This document shows, piece after piece, positions 1 through 8,081 of a DNA stretch of 55,859 bases. This DNA is from Pseudomonadota bacterium. Lineage in GTDB: Bacteria; Pseudomonadota; Gammaproteobacteria; Thiotrichales; Thiotrichaceae. Both the position numbers and the translations under genes were made by a program. The stretch lies in the NCBI GenBank assembly GCA_002747435.1, contig PDPH01000057.1, positions 1 through 55,859 on the forward strand, in the 5' to 3' direction. Below the pieces are notes generated by a model that was given only the letters and a program-made list of their open reading frames with translations, was not told the origin of the DNA and did no database searches. The stretch's first letter is position 1. The number at the start of each line of letters is the position of its first letter.

Positions 1-1
1 C

Positions 2-624
2 CGTAAGCTGGCAAAGGATAACCCGCACGTCTACTTACCCTATGTCGCAACAACTCTGAATAATCTGGCCATCCTTATTGGAGGTGAAGCACAGCGACGA
101 CGGGAAGCTGAAACTCTCTATAAAGAGGCACTGAACCATTACCGTAAGCTGGCAAAGGATAACCCGCACGTCTACTTACCTGGTGTCGCAACAACTCTGA
201 ATAATCTGGCCAACCTTGTTAGAGGTGAGGCACCGCGACGAGAGGAAGCTGAAACTCTCTATAAAGAAGCACTCACCATCAGGCGAGAGCTGGCAAAGCA
301 TAACCCGCACGTCTACTTGCCTGATGTCGCAGCAACACTGAATAATCTGGCCGCTCTTATTGCAGATGAAGCACAGCGACGAGGGGAAGCTGAAACTCTC
401 TATAAGGAGGCACTGGACAATTACCGAAAACTAGCAAAGGATAACCCGCACGTCTACTTGCCTGATGTCGCAATGACACTGAATAATATGGCCACTCTTA
501 TTGCAGATGAAGCACGGAGACAAGGGGAAGCTGAAACTCTCTATAAGGAGGCACTGGACAATTACCGAAAGCTGGCACAGGATAACCCGCAAGTCTACTT
601 ACCTGATGTCGCAAATACATTAGG
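2..624 (+). repeat. Tandem 141-bp coding repeats
   Basis: Equivalent codons (the Arg of YRKLA) fall at positions 2, 143, 284, 425 and 566, so the unit is exactly 141 bp (47 codons). Units are close to identical in DNA, including silent positions, with only scattered changes. That indicates recent amplification or ongoing homogenisation rather than old TPR divergence. The array continues off the left edge, so copy number is at least five. Confidence 0.9.
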
Positions 625-904
625 AGCTTTTGGCTTAGCCTATCTTCACTGGGGATTACCCAACAAAGCCAAGCCTTTATTAAGGGAAGCCACACAAATA
701 CTCAACCCTTTTGCTAAACAACTACCCACAGTATTTGGTGATAAACAGGCAGTCATTTTACGACTAGCTGTGCTGGCTGATCCAGAAGATACAAATTTTG
801 TCTGTGCCGCCATGACAGAAGCAGCGGAAGTTGCACAAAACACTGACCTAAAAGACACGGCAACAGAAATCAGTAATCTTTGTCGTGAAGTCGAAAATAA
901 TTAG
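2..904 (+). CDS. TPR repeat protein, 5' end outside window
   Basis: Only the C-terminal 300 residues are present; the frame is open from the first bases of the window, so the true start lies upstream. The protein is built of 47-residue tetratricopeptide-like units (pattern: YLPDVA, TLNNLA, EAETLYKEAL, YRKLAK, DNPH). The last unit degenerates into a more divergent helical C-terminus ending in CREVENN. TPR arrays are protein-protein interaction scaffolds; the YLPDVA-type repeat is common in filamentous sulfur bacteria and cyanobacteria, often attached to CHAT, NACHT or other signalling domains, but any such domain would lie upstream of this window. The partner and role cannot be told from what is visible. 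Confidence 0.85.
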   Translation, partial: RKLAKDNPHVYLPYVATTLNNLAILIGGEAQRRREAETLYKEALNHYRKLAKDNPHVYLPGVATTLNNLANLVRGEAPRREEAETLYKEALTIRRELAKHNPHVYLPDVAATLNNLAALIADEAQRRGEAETLYKEALDNYRKLAKDNPHVYLPDVAMTLNNMATLIADEARRQGEAETLYKEALDNYRKLAQDNPQVYLPDVANTLGAFGLAYLHWGLPNKAKPLLREATQILNPFAKQLPTVFGDKQAVILRLAVLADPEDTNFVCAAMTEAAEVAQNTDLKDTATEISNLCREVENN

Positions 905-1120
905 TCAGCCCTGAATAAGCCCATAAGCTCATGATAATTCAGGATAAACGCAAGAAAGCTTGGTTTTCCCTTTACACAAACGTCTACTGTCATCATTTTT
1001 TGGCTAAATACTGACAGCCATCGCCAGTTACGGTAAGATCAATCGGAAAAATAGATAACTGGGCTACACATTAATACTTAGGGGAGCAACGTTAATTGAC
1101 TGCTGTGCTAGCCAGTCATT

Positions 1121-3058
1121 ATGCGTATGAAAACTTACCAACACTTGCATACAAGCATCGACGAGCAGCGTATTTTCTGGTTGGCTGTCAATGTTCGTAA
1201 TAAAACACTTAATTTATTGACGCTTGAACTATTAGACGAGTTGGAGCAAGTCTACCAGCAGATTATCGCAACAGAGCCTACTGGCTTAGTGGTTTACTCC
1301 AGCAAGCCTTATCATTTCATGGCAGGCATTGATTTAGCGCTATTACAAAAGTTGAATCAAAATAAACAAACCGTTGCTTTTATCCAGCGTGCTCAGCAGT
1401 TATTTCAAAAGTTTAAAGCGCTCACCATTCCCAGCGTTGTTCTAATCACTGGCAATTGTCTGGCAGCGGGACTTGAATTCGCACTCAGCTTTCAATACAG
1501 AATTGCAGCCGATTCGCCAGAAACAGTATTAGGTTTTACTGAAACCAAGCTAGGATTACACCCCACCTTGTATGGTTTAAACCAAGCCATACAGCTAGGC
1601 GGCATTAATGCGCTGAAAATGGCGCTCACGGGAGACATAAGCTCTCCCACTACAGCACTAAGACACGGCCTTGTTAATGCCTTAAGTCCACTTGACAGAC
1701 TTAAAACAGCCGCTAGGCATTATATTCAGCAACAACCTGCTCACGCTAAACCTGCCTTATCAGCAAAACTATTAAACTTGGACTTGGTGCGCACTGTATT
1801 TGCAATACACTTTCGTCAACGCTTACGGAGCCGCCAATGGACTGAGCTAACACACCCTGGATCATACAGTCTGCTTCAGCTATGGCAAAAAGAAGGTCAG
1901 CACCCTGACGCTGCAAAAGCCGCTGAAGCCATACAAACATTAATACAAACCGATAGCACACAAAATCTGATTCGCCTGTTTCTCAAACGCAAGCAATTGA
2001 GACAACTGTCAGATAAATCCTTATTTCAGGCGCATCACGTACACATTATTGGGGCAGGTGTCATAGGCTGTGAAATAGCACACTACTGTGCTCAACATAA
2101 TATAAAGGTCAGCTTGCAAGATAAGCAAGCCAAAGTTCTGGAACAATTTGTAAACCACTTGCAACAACTGCCAGACACGCCTGCTCATCGACTACTCAAA
2201 GCGAATATTCATATTCAAACAGAGCCGCAAGACGCTTTACTGCGTCAAGCAGATCTTATTATTGAAGCCATTCCAGATAAACTCGCTGATAAACAAGAAT
2301 TATTCGCCCATCTGGAAGAACAAGCCAAACCAACTTGTTTACTGCTTAGTGCAACCTCCTGCTTGCCACTGGAAAAAATTGCAGCAGTTATGCTCAATCC
2401 ACAACGACTAGTCGGGATGCACTTCTTTTATCCTTTGCAACACAGTGAACTGCTGGAGATCGGCCATATTCCTGGCACAACACATCCGCAAATATTGCAA
2501 CAAGCTTATGCGTTTGCCGCACAGATAAAAAAGGTCGCACTCCCTGTAGAAAATAGCCCGGGCTATATAGTCAATCGCATCTTATTTGCCTATATACTGC
2601 AAGGCATACACCTACATCAGCAACAAGTTCCACATACCGTACTGGATAAAGCAGCACGTGACTTTGGCATACCACTCGGCCCACTGGAACTAGCCGATGC
2701 AATAGGGCTTGATTACTGCCGCCAAGTAGGGGAATTACTCACCAAAACCTCCCAATTACAATTACCAGAATTGCTGATCAACACACTGAACAGTGGCAAG
2801 TTTGGAAAAAAATCAGGCTCGGGGTTTTATCGCTATCGTAATGGACGTATGCTAAAACCCGAGCGAGCGGTCTGGGAGGGTAGTATTGCAGCACTGCAAG
2901 AAAAACTGGTAGGGCAAATGGCTGAAGAAGCGGCACTTTGCCTTGAACAGGGTATAGTAGAAGAAGCGGACTTATTAGATGCAGCCGTTGTACTCGCCAC
3001 AGGATTTGCACCTTTCCGGGGTGGACCGCTGCATTTTACCCGGTCGCTGAAAAAATGA
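1121..3058 (+). CDS. FadB/FadJ-like enoyl-CoA hydratase / 3-hydroxyacyl-CoA dehydrogenase
   Basis: Two-domain beta-oxidation enzyme of 645 residues. Residues ~20-190 are a crotonase domain: the two acid/base glutamates are present (E119 after AAG; E141 in FTETKLG), but the usual GGG before the first Glu reads AAG and the PGxGG loop reads PTLYG. Residues ~305-485 are an NAD-binding 3-hydroxyacyl-CoA dehydrogenase with GxGxxG at 311-316, the catalytic His in GMHFFYP (H434) and its partner Glu in LLEI (E446), followed by the C-terminal helical domain. It is about 70 residues shorter than E. coli FadB (729) or FadJ (714). No thiolase (fadA) is adjacent; oxyR follows after 22 bp. Starts at ATG 1121 or 1127; neither has a clear Shine-Dalgarno. 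The fold is sure, the in vivo substrate is not. Confidence 0.85.
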   Translation: MRMKTYQHLHTSIDEQRIFWLAVNVRNKTLNLLTLELLDELEQVYQQIIATEPTGLVVYSSKPYHFMAGIDLALLQKLNQNKQTVAFIQRAQQLFQKFKALTIPSVVLITGNCLAAGLEFALSFQYRIAADSPETVLGFTETKLGLHPTLYGLNQAIQLGGINALKMALTGDISSPTTALRHGLVNALSPLDRLKTAARHYIQQQPAHAKPALSAKLLNLDLVRTVFAIHFRQRLRSRQWTELTHPGSYSLLQLWQKEGQHPDAAKAAEAIQTLIQTDSTQNLIRLFLKRKQLRQLSDKSLFQAHHVHIIGAGVIGCEIAHYCAQHNIKVSLQDKQAKVLEQFVNHLQQLPDTPAHRLLKANIHIQTEPQDALLRQADLIIEAIPDKLADKQELFAHLEEQAKPTCLLLSATSCLPLEKIAAVMLNPQRLVGMHFFYPLQHSELLEIGHIPGTTHPQILQQAYAFAAQIKKVALPVENSPGYIVNRILFAYILQGIHLHQQQVPHTVLDKAARDFGIPLGPLELADAIGLDYCRQVGELLTKTSQLQLPELLINTLNSGKFGKKSGSGFYRYRNGRMLKPERAVWEGSIAALQEKLVGQMAEEAALCLEQGIVEEADLLDAAVVLATGFAPFRGGPLHFTRSLKK

Positions 3059-3080
3059 GTATTGCCACGGATACCCCACT

Positions 3081-3998
3081 ATGAACCTACCTACCATTAA
3101 GCAACTGCGTTACTTTGTAGCACTGGAGACTTATGAACACTTTGGGCGAGCTGCCGAAGCTTGTTTTGTATCCCAATCAGCCTTCAGTACCGCCATTCGT
3201 GAACTGGAATCCACACTCGAAGTTCAACTGGTAGACCGTACCAATAAAAACGTTACGGTAACCCATATTGGCCGCCAATTAGCTGCCGAGACTAGACGTT
3301 GTTTGCGTGACATCGAAGGGCTGGTTGAACTGGCACGCAGCAATCAACAGCCACTTACAGGCGAGTTACGCATTGGTATTATCCCCACTATCGCACCTTT
3401 TTTATTGCCCGCCATCCTACCCAAATTACGGGAAACCTTCCCTCGCTTAAAGCTTTTCTTAACAGAAGAGATTACACAACGCATTTACCATAAACTCATG
3501 GACGGCGAGTTAGACTTGATAGTGCTTGCCATGCCTTATGTATTGCGTAATGTCGAAGTATTGCCCTTATTTCATGATAATTTTTACTTAGCCTGCCGAG
3601 AAGAATCCGAACACGTTGACCCGAGGCACTATGACTTCGAGCAACTAAAACCCGAAAGCATTTTACTGCTGGAAGATGGTCACTGCTTGCGAGATCATAC
3701 GCTTTCTGCCTGCCATCTAAAAGATATGGAAAAGGTTAGCCGCTTTGCAGCCAGCAGCTTACTGACCTTGGTACAAATGCTGGATGCAGACTTAGGATTA
3801 TCTTACTTGCCTGAAATGGTCATCGGCTCATCTTTACTGACGGGAACTCAAGTCAAGCTCTGGCCAATCGAGGAACAAAGTTACCGCGAAATAGGATTGG
3901 CATGGCGACGTGGCAGTGCGCGGGAACAGGAATTCAAACAATTGGGCGAAGCTATTCAAAGCGCTTGGTTACAGGCTTCTGACTCCGAAAATAGGTAA
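3081..3998 (+). CDS. oxyR: OxyR, LysR-type peroxide sensor
   Basis: 305-residue LysR-family regulator. The N-terminal winged HTH (residues 1-60) has the family pattern FGRAAEACFVSQSAFS. The C-terminal sensor domain contains EDGHCLRDHTLSAC, which holds the two redox cysteines (C202 and C211, spaced as C199/C208 in E. coli OxyR) that form the peroxide-induced disulfide. It is therefore a true OxyR rather than a generic LysR protein. In the family it activates catalase, peroxiredoxin and iron-storage genes in the cytoplasm. It lies 22 bp after the fadB-like gene. Its last 47 bp overlap the 3' end of gspK on the other strand, so the two coding ends are convergent and share sequence. Confidence 0.93.
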   Translation: MNLPTIKQLRYFVALETYEHFGRAAEACFVSQSAFSTAIRELESTLEVQLVDRTNKNVTVTHIGRQLAAETRRCLRDIEGLVELARSNQQPLTGELRIGIIPTIAPFLLPAILPKLRETFPRLKLFLTEEITQRIYHKLMDGELDLIVLAMPYVLRNVEVLPLFHDNFYLACREESEHVDPRHYDFEQLKPESILLLEDGHCLRDHTLSACHLKDMEKVSRFAASSLLTLVQMLDADLGLSYLPEMVIGSSLLTGTQVKLWPIEEQSYREIGLAWRRGSAREQEFKQLGEAIQSAWLQASDSENR

Positions 3999-4869
3999 TA
4001 AACGGTGGTTTGCGCCCAGGCAATAAACGAACTGCACGCTCTTCAAAATAGGCATACTCATCCGTTTCACCTTCAGGCTTAATCGTAAACTGCATACGGA
4101 ATACAGGCGTTTGAGTGGTATCAATAAAGTTCCCACCAAAGGGGGGCTGCACCCAAGCACCCTCAGCTTCTTCTCTGGCACGTAAGTAATCGTCCACCAA
4201 AGCTTGATCACCCTCTGCCAATACCATTAACACATGACGCGGTGCTACCAAAGGATTTAAGCCACTGCTAAAAGAATGCACCGATAAATAACGCGACAAT
4301 AGCTGATAAATATCTGGTGTCATTCCCAAAACTTGCTGTAACTCTTCTATGCGCTGTAAGCCTGCATCTTTAGCGCCATATTGCAAACCCTCCTGCTCAT
4401 AATCCTTATCTTCAGCGCCATTCATTCGCTTAAGATCGTCTGAATCACGAAAATCCTCAATTCGATCCAATAAGGTTTCAGCAGCCTCATCAACTACACC
4501 AATAGCCTCTAAAACCCTACGTAATAGCTCCCGATTAGCACGGTTAATATCAATCAAACCATTTTCACCAACGATACGAATATCCGCTTGATAACCCGCA
4601 TAATGCCATTGATTAGCTGCCCCACCCAAACGGATCTGGCGCTTATCGGTAGGGAGGAATAATTGCATAATGGTATAGTGGGCAGCCGCATCGGCAAAAG
4701 CACGCGCTTGAGCTACTTGTCGCGCATGGTTGACCAAACTGGTTTCTGTCTTGACCGCATAGAGCAAAGTAGCCGCCAGTGACATCATGACGATAATCAT
4801 CCATAAGACCATAATCAGCGCAACGCCCTGCTGCCTGCGTTCAGTATTAACCTGTATTGACATACTCAT
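3952..4869 (-). CDS. gspK: Type II secretion minor pseudopilin GspK
   Basis: 305 residues. It carries a class III prepilin leader (RRQQG followed by VALIMVLWMIIVMMSLAATLL) cleaved by the prepilin peptidase. Residue +5 of the mature protein is Met, not Glu, the hallmark of GspK, which caps the pseudopilus tip. The large periplasmic domain (residues ~45-300) includes the FRDSDD and NGAEDKDY segments typical of the calcium-binding GspK alpha domain. Last gene of the gspEFGHIJK run; it overlaps gspJ by 23 bp. Its 3' end overlaps oxyR. Start ATG 4869, with a second in-frame ATG at 4863. Confidence 0.93.
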   Translation of the reverse strand: MSMSIQVNTERRQQGVALIMVLWMIIVMMSLAATLLYAVKTETSLVNHARQVAQARAFADAAAHYTIMQLFLPTDKRQIRLGGAANQWHYAGYQADIRIVGENGLIDINRANRELLRRVLEAIGVVDEAAETLLDRIEDFRDSDDLKRMNGAEDKDYEQEGLQYGAKDAGLQRIEELQQVLGMTPDIYQLLSRYLSVHSFSSGLNPLVAPRHVLMVLAEGDQALVDDYLRAREEAEGAWVQPPFGGNFIDTTQTPVFRMQFTIKPEGETDEYAYFEERAVRLLPGRKPPFITYFRSQKPVTKRFE

Positions 4870-5494
4870 CCACCTGTGGAAGATCTATCAATAACTCCGG
4901 CCAAGCACCTTGCTGCTCATTGCCTTCAATAACCAATTTCAGCAATAAAGGATAAACGGGCTTCTCCAACCAGTCTTCTTGCCACCTCGGGTCATCTTCA
5001 ATAGACTCAGCAGCAAAATACTCAAAGCGAGCTGAGCGCAAACCGCTGTAAACCGGCACAGGTTCTACATCCTCAAAAGCATCTTCCCAAGTCATATCAG
5101 GCCGATAAGGTGCAAAACGCATTTCCAATTTACGCTCATTACCCTCTAAGGCTATAGCCAACTCAATGAGATAAATGCCCCCCTGATATTGCAAAGGTTG
5201 CAAGGGTGCAGCATAGCGCAAATACCGATCATCGCCCTCAAAAGCATAAACCTGTGTAGCATTTTCACCCTGAATGCGTACTACCATCATTTGGCTAAAC
5301 TGGCTGCGTAGAAATTCGCTAATGAGGCGTATATCACTACTGGCCAGCATACGCTCATCTGCAAGATTCCAGCCCCGAGCTACCGTATTAAAACTGGAAA
5401 ACAACGCTAGAAATAAAAGTACCAAAAGAGAAAAAGCAATCATCATTTCCAACAAGGTAAAACCCTGCTGGTTCTTACTTTGCTTAATACGCAC
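4847..5494 (-). CDS. gspJ: Type II secretion minor pseudopilin GspJ
   Basis: 215 residues from a GTG start at 5494, chosen because a GGGGAG ribosome-binding site lies about 10 nt upstream and the start falls 1 nt after the gspI stop; a longer reading would begin inside gspI. The leader QQG-FTLLEMMIAFSLLVLLFLALF is a canonical type IV prepilin signal with E5. GspJ assembles with GspI and GspK at the pseudopilus tip in the inner membrane/periplasm. The downstream gspK overlaps its 3' end by 23 bp, implying translational coupling. Confidence 0.92.
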   Translation of the reverse strand: MRIKQSKNQQGFTLLEMMIAFSLLVLLFLALFSSFNTVARGWNLADERMLASSDIRLISEFLRSQFSQMMVVRIQGENATQVYAFEGDDRYLRYAAPLQPLQYQGGIYLIELAIALEGNERKLEMRFAPYRPDMTWEDAFEDVEPVPVYSGLRSARFEYFAAESIEDDPRWQEDWLEKPVYPLLLKLVIEGNEQQGAWPELLIDLPQVDEYVNTG

Positions 5495-5495
5495 T

Positions 5496-5942
5496 TTAAG
5501 TACGCTCCCCAAAACGCAAAGAAGATAAGGAAAACTCGCCTTGGCCACTATCATTAGGCCAACTAACGGTTACCACAACTTGGTAAGGCTGAATCGGAAG
5601 TGATAACAATTCTTGTTCCTCATCCAATTCAATGGGCGATATCCTAATGACCCAACGATAACCTGTGCCCTTTTCTTCACCGCTGCTACTGCCTTCTTCA
5701 ACAGGAATCGCGGTGCCAACCAACTCTAAACGTGATTCTGCTACTTGTATGGCGTAACTGTATTCACTGGACAGCGCCACATTGCGCATCGCCGTACCGT
5801 ATAAACGCAGCAATGTACCTACCACTAAGGCCATCATGACAAAAGCCACCAGTATTTCCAGCAGTGTAAAACCACTGGAAGATCGCCGCGAAACCTTAGC
5901 GTCATTAGAGTAAACTAACCCGACCACTGATCCACTCCACAT
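5496..5942 (-). CDS. gspI: Type II secretion minor pseudopilin GspI
   Basis: The prepilin leader (SSSG-FTLLEILVAFVMMALVVGTLL) is followed by a short periplasmic domain, as expected of GspI, the hub of the GspI-J-K tip complex. The start is uncertain: ATG 5966, ATG 5942 and GTG 5927 are in frame. GTG 5927 has the best upstream GGAG. All three overlap the 3' end of gspH, so translation is coupled. Length is about 143-156 residues depending on the start. Confidence 0.88.
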   Translation of the reverse strand: MWSGSVVGLVYSNDAKVSRRSSSGFTLLEILVAFVMMALVVGTLLRLYGTAMRNVALSSEYSYAIQVAESRLELVGTAIPVEEGSSSGEEKGTGYRWVIRISPIELDEEQELLSLPIQPYQVVVTVSWPNDSGQGEFSLSSLRFGERT

Positions 5943-6336
5943 TGACAGTATAGCTTTGCTGCCCATCCATCAGATCTACCGAACCACCAGTCGAGCTACC
6001 ATCAGGAAAAAAACGAATATTGGCACGGCTTGCAGAACTCACTTCAGAACGAGCCGTATTGATTTTGGCAACAATACCCTCATGCAGTGCTCGCTTTTCA
6101 CCTTCATTGGGCAAACCAAAATGGCCTGTCTGGGTATCCATAGACCAGAGAATTTCTTTTTGCCGCAAAATGGCAAGGCTACGCGCATGGCGCAAGCTGG
6201 TCGCCACTTCGCGGCTATTTTTACGTAACACAGGCCCTTCAGATAATGAACTAGCCGCGACGCCCATCATTAAACCAGCAATCACTAATACCAGTATCAC
6301 CTCCAGCAAACTAAAACCCTGTGTTTTACTGCGCAT
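5905..6336 (-). CDS. gspH: Type II secretion minor pseudopilin GspH
   Basis: 143 residues with prepilin leader KTQG-FSLLEVILVLVIAGLMMGVAA and a GspH-type periplasmic domain. The segment RHARSLAILRQKEILWSMDTQ matches the conserved helix-strand region of GspH/FimT pseudopilins. It joins the major pseudopilin GspG in the inner-membrane pseudopilus. It sits 24 bp after gspG and overlaps the start of gspI. Confidence 0.9.
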   Translation of the reverse strand: MRSKTQGFSLLEVILVLVIAGLMMGVAASSLSEGPVLRKNSREVATSLRHARSLAILRQKEILWSMDTQTGHFGLPNEGEKRALHEGIVAKINTARSEVSSASRANIRFFPDGSSTGGSVDLMDGQQSYTVNVEWISGRVSLL

Positions 6337-6360
6337 GCTAATTATGCCCCTGACTTATGC

Positions 6361-6804
6361 TCACCACAGAGAAATATCAGCCTCTTCACCATCACCACCC
6401 GCACTACCGTCTGCCCCAAAAGACACTAGATCATACGGTTGACCATTGCTCCCCGGACGCTTGTATTGATACTCATTATTCCAAGGGTCTAATGGCACAC
6501 CCTTTTTCAAATAAGGGCCATTCCAATTACGCGCACCGCCTGGCGCACTGACCAAAGCTTTCAGACCTTCAGAAGTCGTAGGATAATTACCCACTTCCAG
6601 ACGATACATATCTAATGCAGCACTGATATTCTCAACTTGCACCTTAGCAGATTGACTCTTGCCTTTACCAAGGTAGCTCATCGCTTTGGGGCCAACAATG
6701 CCCGCAATCAGACCCAGAATAACCAGAACAATCATTAATTCAATCAAACTGAAACCACACTGCTTGGCAGTCGTGTCAGCTTGGGGTTTGCGGCTGTTTC
6801 TCAT
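6361..6804 (-). CDS. gspG: Type II secretion major pseudopilin GspG
   Basis: 147 residues from ATG 6804, chosen over an upstream ATG at 6837 because AAGGAG lies 7 nt before it. The leader KQCG-FSLIELMIVLVILGLIAGIVGPK is textbook GspG. The C-terminal region has the NYPTTSEGLKALV and LDPWNNEYQY motifs and the calcium-loop region DLVSFGADGSAGGDGEEADI. GspG is the main subunit of the pseudopilus that pushes folded substrates through the outer-membrane GspD channel. A 47-bp gap separates it from gspF. Confidence 0.96.
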   Translation of the reverse strand: MRNSRKPQADTTAKQCGFSLIELMIVLVILGLIAGIVGPKAMSYLGKGKSQSAKVQVENISAALDMYRLEVGNYPTTSEGLKALVSAPGGARNWNGPYLKKGVPLDPWNNEYQYKRPGSNGQPYDLVSFGADGSAGGDGEEADISLW

Positions 6805-6851
6805 GTTTAACTCCTTGTATAAATTATTATTAATCATAACAACCAGATAAA

Positions 6852-8081
6852 TTATTGAACCAAATCAGCCATATTGATCATCGGTAATAATACCGCCCCA
6901 ATAATGACCAAAATAGCGGTAGCCATCAGTAAAATGAGTAAGGGTTCCAGCAAGGCTAGCATTTGGCTGACCGAGGTTTTCACTTCATCGTCGTAAATGT
7001 CAGCCACATCATGCAGCAACTTTTCCATACTGCCTGTCTCTTCCCCAACGCGGAGCATATGTAAGGCATAGGATGGAAAAACACCTTTTGTCTGCAAGGT
7101 TCGCGTCAGACTTTCCCCTTGCTTAAGGCTGTCAGCAGCTTCCCCCACAGAAAGTGCCATCATGCGGTTTCCCATCGTGTTTTTAACAATTTGCAGAGAA
7201 CCTAACAAAGGCACACCATTATTGAGCAAAGTACCTAAGCTACGCGAAAAACGCGCCATTTCGACCTTGCTAATCAAATCACCCACCACTGGCCAGTGCA
7301 ATACAGAACGATCTAACCACATGCGTGCTTGCTCATTCGTGAATACATATTGGACACTTATCAGCAACAGCAAAACACCCAGCAATACCGCCCACCACCA
7401 CTGCTGCATGACAGCACCCGCTGCCATGACCGCCTTAGTAATCGCTGGCAAATCAGCGCCCATATCCGCAAACATTTGTGAAAATTGCGGTACAACAAAC
7501 ATAAGCAAAGCAATAATAGACAGCACGGCAACCACAAACAGTATGCTGGGATAAATCAAGGCAGAAATAACAATACTGCGCAGTTCTTTGGCACGCAGCA
7601 TGTATTCCACCAAACGCGCCAGAGCATCATCAATCGAGCCACTCGCCTCGCCTGCCCTAACCATATTGATATAAAAGCGATTAAACTGGCTACTATTCTC
7701 TAAAGCATCGGCAAAATGAATACCGCTACGCACTTGCGACTGAATCTCACGTAACATTGCATCCATGGCTGGGCTACTGGTAATTTCTAACTGAATACCT
7801 AAAGCACGATCCAGAGGTAAACCAGCTTTGAGCATGGACGACAACTGCTGAGTAAACGCAACAATATCGGCCTGACTCACCTTGTTTCTGCTAAATAAAG
7901 AAGGTGCAGATTGTTTGTTACCAGATTTAACTGCCTTACCTGCTTTAGCCGGTACAAGCTGCAAGGGAATCAATCCCTGTGCGTGTAAAGCCTCAATCGC
8001 TTGCGCTTCATTGCCAGCTTCCAAGCTACCCTCTTTACTCACACCGACCGCTGTAATTGCTTTATAATCAAACAGCGCCAT
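6852..8081 (-). CDS. gspF: Type II secretion inner-membrane platform protein GspF
   Basis: 409 residues starting at ATG 8081 (MALFDYKA, the usual GspF N-terminus; an upstream ATG at 8099 is unlikely). It holds two T2SSF helical domains (about 75-200 and 275-400) and three hydrophobic membrane segments (SIVISALIYPSILFVVAVLS, WWWAVLLGVLLLLISVQYV, LLEPLLILLMATAILVIIGAV). GspF forms the membrane hub beneath the pseudopilus and contacts GspE. Its start overlaps the end of gspE by 14 bp. Confidence 0.95.
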   Translation of the reverse strand: MALFDYKAITAVGVSKEGSLEAGNEAQAIEALHAQGLIPLQLVPAKAGKAVKSGNKQSAPSLFSRNKVSQADIVAFTQQLSSMLKAGLPLDRALGIQLEITSSPAMDAMLREIQSQVRSGIHFADALENSSQFNRFYINMVRAGEASGSIDDALARLVEYMLRAKELRSIVISALIYPSILFVVAVLSIIALLMFVVPQFSQMFADMGADLPAITKAVMAAGAVMQQWWWAVLLGVLLLLISVQYVFTNEQARMWLDRSVLHWPVVGDLISKVEMARFSRSLGTLLNNGVPLLGSLQIVKNTMGNRMMALSVGEAADSLKQGESLTRTLQTKGVFPSYALHMLRVGEETGSMEKLLHDVADIYDDEVKTSVSQMLALLEPLLILLMATAILVIIGAVLLPMINMADLVQ

